Positions 50,715 through 62,900 of a stretch of 64,000 nt of DNA are shown here, one piece after another. A program made the translations under genes and the position numbers. The notes beneath the pieces were generated by a model. The model saw only the letters and a program-made list of their open reading frames with translations. It had not been told where the DNA came from and searched no databases. This DNA is from Pardosa pseudoannulata (Eukaryota > Arthropoda > Arachnida > Araneae > Lycosidae), in NCBI GenBank assembly GCA_032207245.1, contig CM063504.1:21302565-21366564 (forward strand), given 5' to 3'. Every line of letters begins with the position of its first letter. Position 1 is the stretch's first letter.

Positions 50715-51519
50715 TGTAGCGTTTTGGGCTCTAATTGAGTTCGAAAAAGGATAGCGGAGGCCTACGTACAGACTAAAGATCTTTATTAGAAACACAATGT
50801 TAAAGTTACGATGAAGACAGATGAAAACGTAAATATCTACAAGTGAAAATGATGATCGTTACAGGAATCAGCCTCCTAATTGTTTGGAGAGAAAAGGGGG
50901 GGGGGACACTCTCAGTCTCTCGCCTCGACGCTCTCGGCCGATGAATTCACAGGCGACTCGATCGGTCAGTAAGTCCCCTGGACCATGAACTCTGGTCTTT
51001 TTATATCGTCGTCTGCCCGCAAATTTTCCTCTCAGCTGATCGGACATCTGGTTGATGACGTAGTGAGGAAACCGTTTGTAGAACTCTAGCCTGACAGGTG
51101 CAACCCCGGTTCCAAGGGAGGTTTGCAGTAATCGGGAGCAACTTCGCAGATCATTAATCGATGTCTCTGGACAATCCTTTGGAGAACAACGTAGGAAAGT
51201 ATTGCTGCTTCCCTTACAGTTTAGAGGATTTCTGTCGTGTGAGACTCTTTCTTCGGGATGCCATTGAAACTAACACTGGAAACACTTCGCCAGCATCCTA
51301 ATGAATTCCTCAGACAGAATGATTGAGATGGTCCTCGGTGTTAACAATCCTCTATTCGGCATCCTATTCTGCGCGAAACAACGTCCTTTCACTAGGTAAA
51401 GAAGAGCTCACTTCAAGTGCTCAGAAAAGGACATTTGCTATTTCCACCTTATTCCGTTTTTTCTCTTTTTCGTAGATAAGTCTGTATCTGGAAATTTAAT
51501 GTAACGAGAATTCGTTACA
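50715..51519 (-). mobile_element. Solo LTR (805 bp) with ACAG target duplication
   Basis: Minus-strand ends TGTAAC...GCTACA are matching inverted hexamers, and ACAG flanks both sides (50711-50714 and 51520-51523). On the minus strand CGATATAAAAAGACC is a TATA box and CTAATAAAGATC a polyadenylation signal, in LTR order. A four-base duplication fits a Ty3/gypsy-type integrase. No internal region remains, so it formed by LTR-LTR recombination. Confidence 0.85.
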
Positions 51520-51523
51520 ACAG

Positions 51524-52606
51524 ATACGTATCCGTATATGTGAGCAAAAGCGTATTTATAGGTGAGATCGGTGGGATAGGTAGAAGCATAATGTCTGGTC
51601 TTTTAACGAAATATTTTTAATATATGCATTACACTATTTTTAAAACTTATTAATACTTGTATACATTACTAGTTTCTACTGCATGTGTTGAAAAACAGTT
51701 TTCAACAATGAAAAATGAAAAATATTTCTTGGCAATAGAGCTGTGATAAGAGTTTCAAAAATTTAATATTACTTTCGGTGCATATAGGCAGGATTATAAA
51801 TGCGGATAAAGATTTTAACAAGCTGGCCATTAAAGTTAGAAAAAGTATTTACTGCTATAAAACCGTACTTCATAATTTAATGATTATGCCATACTATTTT
51901 CGAATTTCGTTGTCATACAAGGTGTGTACTTTTGTAAAAGAAAAATAAAAGGATATGTCATACTTCCTTTCTCAATATTTTTTTTTATTTTCCTGGATAT
52001 TCATAACATTAATTTAAACTCTTCTGGTAAATACTGGAGCTTAAATTAAATATTGCTTTATCATTTATCAGGCAAATTTAAACCTGATAGAAATTTGCAA
52101 AGTAAAAAGGCACTATGTGGTTGCACACAACAGTGTTGACGCTAATCACTCAGTATGATGAATAACGAATTTCATTTAAAAACTCTGTGAACACGGTAAG
52201 TTTGAATCACACGCTAGCTTATATTTACTGATTTTAGTAATTAGTTGTTCTAAAGGCAAAGTTTTAAGGTTAATGTGAATTTGCACTGATATCAGTAAGC
52301 TCGTTGAAAATAGCTCCAGAGGGAAATAGAAATGAACAATAACTAGTACTTTACTGTTATCGAACTGAAAAAATACACTTGAACCATTTTCTCTTTGTGG
52401 CACTAAGTGGCATATCTCAAAAGAGAGATCTTACCTTTAATGCGATTAATTTGTTCTCACTGAATCGTACAGTAAAATATCAGTAAACGTATTTAAGACA
52501 GTAGTTTGAAAACGTTTGTAAACACCATATTTTTTAAGTATTAATATGTGGTTGATTTCAATGTAATTTAAGCTTAGATAATCGATTATTATTTATAATT
52601 CCGATT
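51524..52606. other. No gene seen
   Basis: AT-rich sequence without recognised repeats or exons. The minus frame at 52176-52403 has no domain. Confidence 0.55.
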
Positions 52607-52614
52607 GTATAGCA

Positions 52615-53911
52615 CAGTGGCGTGCGACAGGTTTTCATGCAGAGTGTGCAGAGAACATGGATTTTCCAATAAATCTTTAATTATTGAGACATCTGAGTTA
52701 TCCATTCTGAAACGGGTTATTTATTATGAATATAAATTTAAAGATTACAACAAATAAAATATTTACCTTCGAGTAGTCGAGTTATAACTATAAAAACAGC
52801 TTAACTTATGAGAATTCTACTAGCATTGAAGCAAAAATCATGTCTTTTGTTGTATGGTGTCATATCGGGGTCGAAAAAGCAAAGCTTCGGGTTTCTTCTA
52901 AAAACTTATATGTTCAGCAAACGTAGCACCACATGGCGCCCTCTACTGCGGTGCCTCATCGGGATGCTCCTTGGTGCCGACAAACCGAACGTCTATTCCA
53001 CGTGCAGAGGCTTTCACTGCACTCTGACACAATAAAGCGAACTGTTTCTTGTTCGGTCAGTGGATTAAATTATATTTATTAATTGTTTTTAACATTTGGA
53101 AATCATATATTCTGCTAAAAACATCTTGACAATTTTTAAAAACAAAACCAGGGATATGGTGTTACATAATATAACTTATATACTGTCTCTAAGACACAAT
53201 GAATGGTAAAATTTGGACTGTTTTGTTAAAATTCGTTTCTTTAAGACAAAACAACATTGTTTTTAAGCTAATTATTTCAATTAATATAATACATCACCGA
53301 AATTAATTTACCACACTAAAACATTTCGCTTTATATTGATGAAATACTTCATTTATATTTCCATGAAAACAAAATCTTACAATATATAAATTTAAACATT
53401 AACCGTCTGCAAAACCGTATGGCCAGTTAATCAGTTAAAAAAACAAAATCGCTTCAGCACGTAAGTCCCCGCTCTTATACAAATAATAAGAGCGGGGTAT
53501 ATAATAAGCTCTTATACAAATAATAATATAAATATTAAATACAATACAACGCTTAATAAACCGTACCTTCGGAGAATTCTGAATGCCAAGTGCAGGAAAA
53601 AGAGCTGCACTTGCCTCAGTACCATAGTATGATGTTCTCCTCCAGTAGCCCATACATATAAGGCGTAATTTTCAATTTAGTGCGCAGGGCGTACTTCCTA
53701 TATTCGTTTGCGCGCTACGTGATGCAGCACATAGTACCGTACGCACTGCGGGAATACAAGCAAGCAAATCAATATATTTGAATATATTATAAATAATATT
53801 TATTATGTACCATATAAAGATAGGTAGACATATGAGCAGAAAATTATTGTCCCTCATAATTTTACCAGGTTGTGCAGTGCACACCCTGCACATATAGACC
53901 CCGCACCACTG
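52615..53911. mobile_element. Non-autonomous hAT element (1297 bp), exact 8-bp duplication
   Basis: GTATAGCA flanks both ends (52607-52614 and 53912-53919). Termini CAGTGGCGTGCG and, complemented, CAGTGGTGCGGG form short inverted repeats, followed on both sides by GTGCAG-rich text. The frames inside (52808-53035, 53435-53653, 53672-53944) show no transposase domain, so it would depend on an enzyme supplied elsewhere. Confidence 0.88.
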
Positions 53912-53919
53912 GTATAGCA

Positions 53920-55240
53920 CCTGAATCAGTGACTTTTTCCCCACAGTCAGATTTAACCAGTAATTATATTCCGATTTTCATTTGAAATTATCTCACCTGA
54001 TCATAGAATTGCTGGTTAGACAACCAGCCTTTTGACAACTTGTGAGAGTGGTTCGAAAAATACTTTCACAAAACTAAAAAAAATAGGGAGTAGCCTCCCC
54101 TCGACTTTTTCGTACACCCATAGAAAAAAAAAAGAGGTTGCTCCTACTTTAACAAAACTTATAGAAGATCATCACTTAAATAGTAGACTTTTATGTATGA
54201 AAACAAGTTATTTTATGAACTTAGATAATAAAATAAGAAATTGGATTGTAACCGAAAGTAGACATTCAGTATCATGTAATACATATATGAACAGAAAATT
54301 ATAGTATCTGGCTAATAACTATGACTGTTATTTTTAACATTTTTAATTAATTTCTTTTAAACTGTCACTTTGAACATTTAAATTGTCTGATTAAATTAAG
54401 TGATTAAAGATTTGTGAGATGATAGCTTGATATATACATACATAAATACACGCATTTGCATACAAACAGATTCATTTGCTTACACTCGAATTTTCAAAGT
54501 GTATATGTATGTGTATGTGTGTGTACTACATGGAATACCAAATATAGGGCGATAATGATGTCAATAATGAGTGAATGCTCATTTATTCACACCAGGTCAA
54601 CAATGTAAATAAATGTGTCACACAATTAACTGGTTTTGGGGTCGGTTTAAACAGTTAATTTTTAACTGATTGAAACTGAATGTAAATGGTCTAAATAACT
54701 TTCTTGGATTATTTCTACTGGTACTTTTGATGCATTTTAATAAGAACATAGACAAATATTGTAGTTTCAATCAGATTTTTATCCTATAATAACTAGAATT
54801 ATCATTTTACCTATTACTTCTGGTTTCCAGAAATAACTCAAAATTTGATAGAAAACTACAATTATACTACAATTTTATTTTCCACTTTTGATAAAGTCAA
54901 AATGTACTCTAGTTATCATGTTCACAAAGAAACATACATACACACATGAGTGCACACAGAAATAACTCCCTAAGTAGTATTTTCGGACTCAAAGATTCCG
55001 AAAAAATTCCGGACAGAGAGATTCAAAATGAAAAATCGAAAAAAAATCTCGACTCCGAATTTTAAAATGATTACACTAATTTGTCTATATTACATATACG
55101 ACAAAATAAAAACGTGTATTAAGTGATACCATTTAATAGGGAAAATGATCACCGCGATTTATAAGTCTTCAGAAATTGAAAAATTATCTAAAAATTAAGT
55201 CACCTTTAACTTAAATCTCAGTAATTTCACATTTCCTTTT
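53920..55240. other. Intergenic DNA before the kinase-subunit gene
   Basis: AT-rich, with (TG)n-like text near 54500-54530 and a short inverted motif with TTCGGACTC and CGACTCCGAA near 54980-55060. No gene. The promoter of the downstream gene may lie here or further left if the 5' UTR is spliced. Confidence 0.5.
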
Positions 55241-55247
55241 TTTTCAG

Positions 55248-55440
55248 TCTTCTATGGCTTTTTTCTATTCAGATGAATCATAAATTGCACTTCGTTCCGG
55301 GTGGGACCCATCTGTGAAGCCTATCAAGTTGTTTAACTTTTAAAAAGCTGTTTTGTATTGTGATGTAATACGAGATCACATTTCTTACCCAATGTCTTGG
55401 GAGAAAATTGCTTATTGACACTTTAAAGTTATTCTAAAAA
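55248..55440 (+). promoter_or_regulatory. Probable 5' UTR exon segment with a small upstream frame
   Basis: A strong polypyrimidine tract ends in TTTTTTTTCAG at 55247, suggesting that a 5' UTR intron is removed here. Another possible acceptor, TTCTATTCAG, lies 24 bases on. If the first is used, the leader contains an ATG-started upstream frame of nine codons ending in TAA (MAFFYSDES). It could dampen translation of the kinase subunit. Confidence 0.45.
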
Positions 55441-56229
55441 ATGGGAAATACTGCAAACAAACGAGATCGGGCATATTCATCTGATAATGAAGGCCCACCT
55501 GTTAGTAAAGAAGGGAAAGTAGAATTCAGCGCTGGAAATAGAAAAGATAAGTTCTTGTGTCAAGGTTCTTTAGATGACTATGATGATTTTTCTAATTTAT
55601 CTCGAGATAAATCGGATGAATTAAAACTCTCTGCCACATCAGATACTTATGAAAAATGTCTCCCCACAGTATTTAAATGGGGAGGCGGCGGCAAAGAAGT
55701 ATACATAAGTGGCTCCTTCTCTGGCTGGAAACCTATACCTATGGTTCAAAGTCATGGTGATTTTGCTCTCATTTTGGAAATACCTGAAGGTGATCACCAA
55801 TATAAGTTTAAAGTTGATGGGCAGTGGCATCACAATCCGAGTGAACCCACAGTGGACAATGATGTTGGCTCAAAAAATAATGTTATATCAGTAAAGAAGT
55901 CAGATTTCTTAGTGTTTGAAGCTTTAGCTGCAGATAGTATTGGATCTGCATATACAGGCTCACCTCCTGGTTCATATTCTCAGGAAATACCTCAACATAA
56001 ACCCAATGAAAAAACAGTAGGGCCGCCTATTTTGCCTCCACATTTGTTGCAAGTGATATTAAATAAAGATGTGCCATTATCTTGTGAACCTAACTTGCTT
56101 CCAGAGCCAAACCATGTGATGTTAAACCACCTGTATGCATTATCCATCAAAGATGGTGTGGTTGTCTTGAGTGCTACGCATCGCTACAAGAAGAAATATG
56201 TCACTACTCTCTTGTATAAACCAATATAA
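55441..56229 (+). CDS. PRKAB: AMP-activated protein kinase, beta subunit
   Basis: This is the scaffold and glycogen-binding subunit of AMPK, the energy-sensing kinase. It joins the catalytic alpha and the nucleotide-binding gamma subunits in cytosol and at membranes. The 262 residues are close to the 270 of vertebrate beta-1. MGNT at the start is an N-myristoylation signal. Residues 76-156 form the carbohydrate-binding module: FKWGGGGKEVYISGSF, W96 and W129 in the sugar-binding face, YKFKVDGQW, and NNVISVKK. Ser104 sits where the drug/phosphate-sensitive Ser108 lies in mammals. Residues 180-262 are the alpha/gamma-binding end: PPILPPHLLQVILNKD, EPNHVMLNHLYALSIKDG and THRYKKKYVTTLLYKPI, almost unchanged from vertebrates. 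The frame is intact and contained in one exon. Conservation argues for a working gene rather than a dead retrocopy. Confidence 0.97.
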   Translation: MGNTANKRDRAYSSDNEGPPVSKEGKVEFSAGNRKDKFLCQGSLDDYDDFSNLSRDKSDELKLSATSDTYEKCLPTVFKWGGGGKEVYISGSFSGWKPIPMVQSHGDFALILEIPEGDHQYKFKVDGQWHHNPSEPTVDNDVGSKNNVISVKKSDFLVFEALAADSIGSAYTGSPPGSYSQEIPQHKPNEKTVGPPILPPHLLQVILNKDVPLSCEPNLLPEPNHVMLNHLYALSIKDGVVVLSATHRYKKKYVTTLLYKPI

Positions 56230-57130
56230 CTGTAAATTGTTACGTGTCAGGTGCTTTCACTAGATTCAAAGACATATACATTAATAAGTTTATCAATGAT
56301 ATGTCTTAGGTGAAACATTTTGAATTATACTTTGATTTTACTATAGTTTTTTTTTAAATAGACTAGATTTAATCGTTGGAATTTTTAAGCATTTTTTGTT
56401 TTGTTTTTTAATAGTAAGAGAATGCACTTATGAAGTTTTATTCTCATTTACATAAAAAAGATAGCTATATTTTATTACTTGTTAATTTTAACTGACATTT
56501 ATATATGGTAAAGGGTTTTTGTGTTAGCGATCTGGGAGTTGATTGCTGTAGATTTTCTTTTTCTCTTTTCTATGCACTTTTGAAGTTTATTGTATATAAG
56601 GCAAGTTTAGACAGAATGCATGTACATAAGCTAGCATAAGATAAACTGCTATGTATTGAGCAGTATTATTTTTTTTCTCCCTTAAGAATCCATATTGATC
56701 TGACAAAATTTTATTACATTATAAGCTATATTGTATTTTCATGTAATATTATATATACATATATATTCCTGTTAAAAGTGAGGTATTAGATCTGAATATA
56801 TAAGCATTTATCTTGTAGGTTTTAGATTTTTCTTTTCTTTTAAATTATAGTTTGAATATTGTTACATCTCGGATATTTGATAAAAACTTCTGATATCCCT
56901 TCCAAAAATTAACTCTCTCATTTTAAATAATAGGCTTAATTTTAAAAATGATTCTTGTTTTAATTTTAATTCTTTAGTCTCATATATTTTTATTCATTAA
57001 TAGCAATAACGTTTTAAATACTAAGTAAAGTTATTTATGCATAATGTTGTAATAAATACGGTCTGATTTTACTGAAGAATTTATTTAGTTGTCATGTTAG
57101 CTTGGTATATAATAAAAGAGTTCTTTCTAA
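56230..57130 (+). other. 3' UTR of the AMPK beta gene with two polyadenylation signals
   Basis: AT-rich non-coding sequence follows the stop. AATAAA occurs at about 57051 and again at 57111, each plausible for 3' end formation, giving a UTR near 0.85-0.9 kb. The true cleavage site cannot be seen. Confidence 0.5.
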
Positions 57131-57505
57131 TTAAAAATTTTTGCTCAAATCGTAATTCATTCTGATTTTTATCAGTTTTTTTCAGTAATTTGGCATAACT
57201 ATTTTTTATATAGTTCATATAAAATGCTCTTAATAATGTTAAATATATTTCTTGTATTGTAAGAACAATAATTTTAAATTCTTGTTTGTTGAAATTTTTA
57301 TTCCTTGATTGTTTAAATTCAGTAATAAATTATGGAGTTTTTTAAAACTATAATATTTTTAATAAAATCAATTCATCATTACTTAGTACAGGGGTCTCAT
57401 TGGTGGTTGTGGAGGGGAAGACTTAGAATTTCTCATCCCTTTCCAAAGACAGAGTAAGATTCCTATAAATTGAAAGAAAACACATTTCCAAAATTGTGTT
57501 CTAGC

Positions 57506-59924
57506 CAGGGTTGGCTTAATTTGCCCAACCCGAAAAAACCCGGGTGGGTTTTTTCAAAATCTTTAAATAAAATTCCACATATTTAACTAATAATAAAAAT
57601 ATTGAGTTAAATCTATAATATATATTACATATTTGGTAAATTCCAAGTTCCGGGGGCCCCGCCGCCATGTTTTTGGTGTTATTCTTGTACAAGTGATCGC
57701 CAAATTGTCGCCAAGTGATGTTTACAATTTGTGTATTAAGTTTATACCCGATTTCAAAGCATATTTTGAACAAAAAAGGGTTTGAAATTTTGTTAAGATG
57801 AATACAAATTTAAATTTGAGTTTTAAATGTATTTAAAGGTGCTTTTGTACAGTTTATTAAACTAAACAGTGCAGAATTTTTGCAATAAGTGCAAATTAAG
57901 TAAAATATAAGCATTAGTTGGTTATATTTAGGCAATTATGCTTATAAAATATTTAGTTATATTTATAAAATACGGTTGCTATTTAATGAAATTATTTTAA
58001 AACTATCAAACGATTAAAAAGTTATAAAGTACGGTACAAATTACTTCTAGAAATTATTAGCTTAAAATGGAAATATAAGAACGGAGTAAATGTTTTAAAT
58101 AATAAATTTTTAGCTTAAAATTCTGAAGATAGTAAGGGAGTGAAATAATTTTTCTTATCTAAGTGAGGTAAAGCTCCCCTTGATCTTCCGTAACAATAGC
58201 GGTAGAGGGTCGTAATAAAAATACTTTTATTACTTCGTGTATCACTTTTAACAATGTAGTACACTATAAAATAATATAGTTTAAAAATATTTCTTCTTCA
58301 TTTTGTATTAAATTAAGACATAATTTTGAATAAAGTTCAAAAAGCAGTAAATAAAAAAATATAAATGTGAATTATAACATCACTTGTTACTCTTCGAAAA
58401 TTAAGCATAAAATATAAAATAAATAAAGCGCTAACCTAATTTAAGTATCCTAAGTTGTTGGTGGATATACACATTTGATCTGATTTACAAAATCCTGAAA
58501 AGCATCTTGTGGATTTTCTTTCATTTTTCTCCACATAAATTCACAAAGGTAGGAATCAAATTGATTTTTACACTTGCAAACTGTGCACAGGGATCTCTTA
58601 ATTGAGCTCCACAAGCCCTCAATTGTATTGGTGTGAGCTCCAGTATTAAATTTAAAAAACGAAAAAAGTACCACAAGAGCTCAGGCAAAATGAACAAACC
58701 TCCAGAGTACAGCCGAAATGGACAAAGACTTGAAATGGACGCTAGAAAATCCAAATTCAGCGGTCTTGGAGTATTGTTAGTTACAGGAACCAATAAGGGT
58801 CAGATATTCAAATCACGTGTCGTTTCCCCCAATACCCTAAAATAAAGGCGCCAATTGACACCCCCACCTTTTTTAGGGGGTGGCGGAAGAGTCCTAAAAG
58901 AAGAGCAAGGTTTGCCAGAAAATAGGGTTCTAGAATTTGGCGATATCTCTCACGTTTGGCGTCCCCACCGAACCGGGTTCCGGGGGGCCCCCCGAACTGG
59001 GAAACAGCCACATATTTCATCTTTGACAACGGGCTTAAAATTTTTTTTTTTAATTTGAAGGGGTCTAAACTACTAGAAAAAACAAAAACTTCAGGGAAAA
59101 ATAGTTATTTGTATAACAAATAGAGTGAAATAATTATAGAAACAATTAAAATCCAAAACAACCAGTATTTCTGCCAAGATGAAGAAAACTGACGTCTTTC
59201 AGCCGATATTAAAAAGAAATAATATGGCTTAAAAAGAATTACCCAGAGGGCTTGAGTATATTTACAAGAACATAAACAAATTACAAGAGTTTTATATATT
59301 ATATACAACTTATTCTAAATGTTATCCAGTCAGTGATAAGTTTCTGTATCAGTTGTTACGATATAAAACTTTTTCATACAATTGACTGATTAACTGTTAT
59401 CTATATATAATTAATTCTGTTAGTTATCATATATAACTTACAAATTAACCAAAAAAAAATATCTCCTGAATGGTTTAATAACACAATACTTCTAATTAAT
59501 ATAGAGCAATAATTCAATACATTTTATTGAAAAGAAAAAACTTCAAATGCAACTATTTCAAAGCCAACTTTTAATATAAAATAATCGCCATTCAAAACTA
59601 GTTATTTGATGTTAAAAAAATTTTAGAATATGTAAAAAACAATTTATTTTAAGATTTCAAAATTTCCTTTAAATTTAGACAAAAATTTCTTCTGCATAAT
59701 TTAAAATTGATTTTTAAAATTTTTAACTTTAAAAACAATTAACATTTTAAATTTATTTTAACCATACAATTAATTATATATCCTGTCATCTTACATAACA
59801 AAACACATGAATAGTTTTCAAATCCCCCAAAAAACATCTAAAACCCTTTAAAGTATAGAAAAAACCTGAAAAAACCCACTGGGTTGGGTTTTTCTGAATA
59901 TAACCCGGGTTTTTGCCAACCCTG
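57506..59924 (-). mobile_element. TIR DNA transposon (2419 bp), exact 8-bp duplication
   Basis: GTTCTAGC flanks both ends (57498-57505 and 59925-59932). The ends begin CAGGGTTGGC on both sides and continue with repeated AAAAACCCGGGT and GGGTTTTT motifs that can fold back. CAGGG and an 8-bp duplication are typical of hAT elements. The only transposase remnant inside, however, is of Merlin type, another family that leaves 8-9 bp duplications. Nothing else inside is recognised. Confidence 0.88.
58450..58645 (-). pseudogene. Merlin (IS1595/ISXO2-like) transposase C-terminal remnant
   Basis: Sixty-odd codons read GAHTNTIEGLWSSIKRSLC, then KNQFDSYLCEFMWRKM, ending near YPPTT and a stop. The HTNTIEG block containing the last catalytic glutamate, and the Y-L-x-EFMWR block, are the signature of the DDE domain of IS1595-type bacterial and Merlin-type animal transposases. 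The first two catalytic aspartates, the zinc-ribbon start and the initiator codon are absent. It is inactive and lies in the middle of the 57506-59924 element. Confidence 0.8.
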
Positions 59925-59932
59925 GTTCTAGC

Positions 59933-62900
59933 TAAGGTAGTAGCTATTCTACAATCAAATATATAACACTTGTTTCTTCTGAGGAAGAATTTCTTCACGT
60001 GGTTGTTCATGAAGTGTGTATTATTGTTTACTGCCAGCTTCCACAGAAAGGTGAAAGGTCACAATTATGGAGTAATGTCAAGTACTCTCACTAGTAGGGA
60101 ATTATTGGTGATGTCCTGCTTATTTCATCTATGTACTTTTGTGTATTCCTGTTATAATAAGAGAAATAACAATCAGCGGGGAAACTAGATGTAAGAATAG
60201 AGAAAGAGTTAAATGTGAGAATTTTGTAAAGAATAAAAAAAGATTTAATAAAAATAGATGATGCAAGAATTTCGCATATAATGAAACAAATTTATCCCAA
60301 TTATAAAGAATGAAAAAAAATTTCATAATGCGAGAATTTTGCATATAATGAAGTGGGTTTATAAAAGGAAGATTATACTTCATATAATAGGTATCAAAAA
60401 TATCAGACAAGTCCAAGATAATTAACATATTTCGAACATTTCATTTAATATCTCCTCTTATAAGCACATAGTAATAAATAAGAGAGACTTAAATAAAATG
60501 CACAAATAAAGCTATTCTTTTAAAAAAGATTTTGTTTCATTTGCACATTTTATACTCACTATTTCTTCACAAAGAGTTTTTGTTTGTGTGAGTGCTACAA
60601 TCTTTTGTATAACAAGAAAGTTGATTAGCTCAGCATATACTAACCTTAATCATAATTTGAGCAGCTGCAAACATGCATGTGAGCAAAATCATTAAAATCC
60701 ATCAAGGTCAGGTCAAGATAATTGGGTTTAACGGTACCTAGTGAAGTGGAAAGTCTTCACTTCAACCTCCGAACTTAAAACAGATCAAAACATCAATTTA
60801 GGCCTCTAGGCATTAAAATCCGTGGATTGCAGTAGCATAAGGTTACATCCTAACTGTTTAGACACCATCTGACACTTCATTTTGAAATTTTTTTAGTTTT
60901 TCTATAACATTCTTTAAAAAAAGGAAGCTTTGAAGGTTTTGTCTCAAGCTTTTTTTTCGTCTAGTCTACAGAATTTAATAACTACTAATACATTTGCAGT
61001 TAGCAATTTTATTTTACAGTTTTAATAATTTCATTCTCTTATGAGTACTGGCGGAAATAATAAAATTCTGTAGCTGCCTGTTCTAAACTTGTAGCATTAA
61101 AGCAAGAATAAAAATTTAATGAACAAGTTCTTGCATAAAAGCACTAATATATTCATTGTTTCAAAATAGAATCTAAATAAAACATTAACAGAATTATGTA
61201 AATTATTGTCTTCTTATCTTTTTTCTGATGATAACAGGACTTATGTTACTAAATTTAGAAACTGAGATTGTAGGATGGGACGTCATGTAAGCAGCAATCG
61301 TGAATAGAATTTAAAACGATGTGAAGTTAGTTCAGGTGCCAATTAAGAATAAAATTTTGTATAATTGGAATTCACATGAGCCATTTTATAAGCATTAACA
61401 TAAAATGTTTTCTATTCTCTTAATCATTTTGCCAATTGCCATAAATTTAACAATCAAGGAAATTTCTTAATAAGTCTCTCTTGAGAAGTTTAAAACTATT
61501 TACTTTCTCAATATGAAATAAAGTAACATTTGTAATATATAACCTGTTTAACCCTACATTAGTTGTGCCTATTTGTAGAACATTAATGCTCATGTACCAG
61601 TTAATTTGCCAGTAATAAACCAAAAAGGAAAAAAAATCTTCCTTTAGTTTTCTAAGTTATTTTTCAGTGATGTTGCTAATATATATGCTGAATCTTTAAA
61701 ATAATTTATAAATCACATTTGCTAAATAATATATTCAGTGTAATTATTTTATTTATCTTTTCCTTAAATTATACTTTTTTAAAAATAGATAATACTCGAA
61801 ACAATCACAGATATTTATGAATTTCATTCGATTAAAAATGCAGTGTTTAATATAAACTTAATTTAACTATATGTGCTATAGTTTTACTGGCATGTCATCT
61901 TTAGTGTTGTTGCTGTTTACCATGAATTTGCTACAATATTTGAAGATTAACATTTGGATAGAAATTCAGTAGAGTAAATTCTTATGTTCACAGTAAACTG
62001 TACAACTGTACCAAATTTTTAATCTAAGTTTGGACAAAAAATGCAGTATCCTACTAAAACAACTATAATTATTATTCTTATGTATGCTTGTGACTGACTC
62101 TAGAACTACATTGCATCTTGTTGAGATACTTTAAGAAACTGCATTTTCCTCTGAGAAAAGTGTGATGCAGTAATATAGTTTACTGTAACCAAGAGTTTTT
62201 AATTATTGGCATTAGGATGGCTCATCCAATCAATATTTTGGCATTCAGTGGGCTCACCCTATCCATTATGTGGGCATTCTGTTAAAAACAACCAATAGTT
62301 CACTTTCAGTTGCTAATGTACCATAAAGTGTAGTACTATAGGGGCCTATCTAAAAGTTGCTACCTGGGTAGTTGTGGAACAAAATTGTGCTGTCTACACT
62401 CCATGTTTGTTCTTGGAGAATTCTTTTCCCATTCTGTAGTATTGTGACTACAATAAAGATATCAATTTGGTCGAAATACAGCTTTTGGGATGGCAGACAT
62501 GTTCACATGTTCAATTCTCATTTGACAATGATATGATGTTTTGTTGGGCAATTTTCTAAAAATCTTTGTAAATTATATTCTTTACTTAAACAGGTTTTTC
62601 AGAGAAATATGATATAAACCACAGAATTTTGCTTTGTCCTCCATGTATCAAGATATAGATTTAATTTTTCTTCTCCACAGAAGTCGCATTTTCATCTTGT
62701 TCACTTTAAAATTCAGGAATTAAAGAAGTATAAATAAATAGTGCATAAATGCATGAATAAAGATCTCCTATCAAAACCCTATAAATGATATACATGTCAT
62801 TCCAACAAAATTATTTAATATATCAGTGACGACTGTGAAACACACAATCAAACACATATCAAAATTTTTAAAAATTACATACGAAGAAACAAACATAAAA

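Noticed and set aside
58521..59058. Several overlapping frames on both strands inside the 57506-59924 element
   Set aside because: They are shadows around the Merlin remnant or GC-rich non-coding text. None but 58450-58645 shows a domain.
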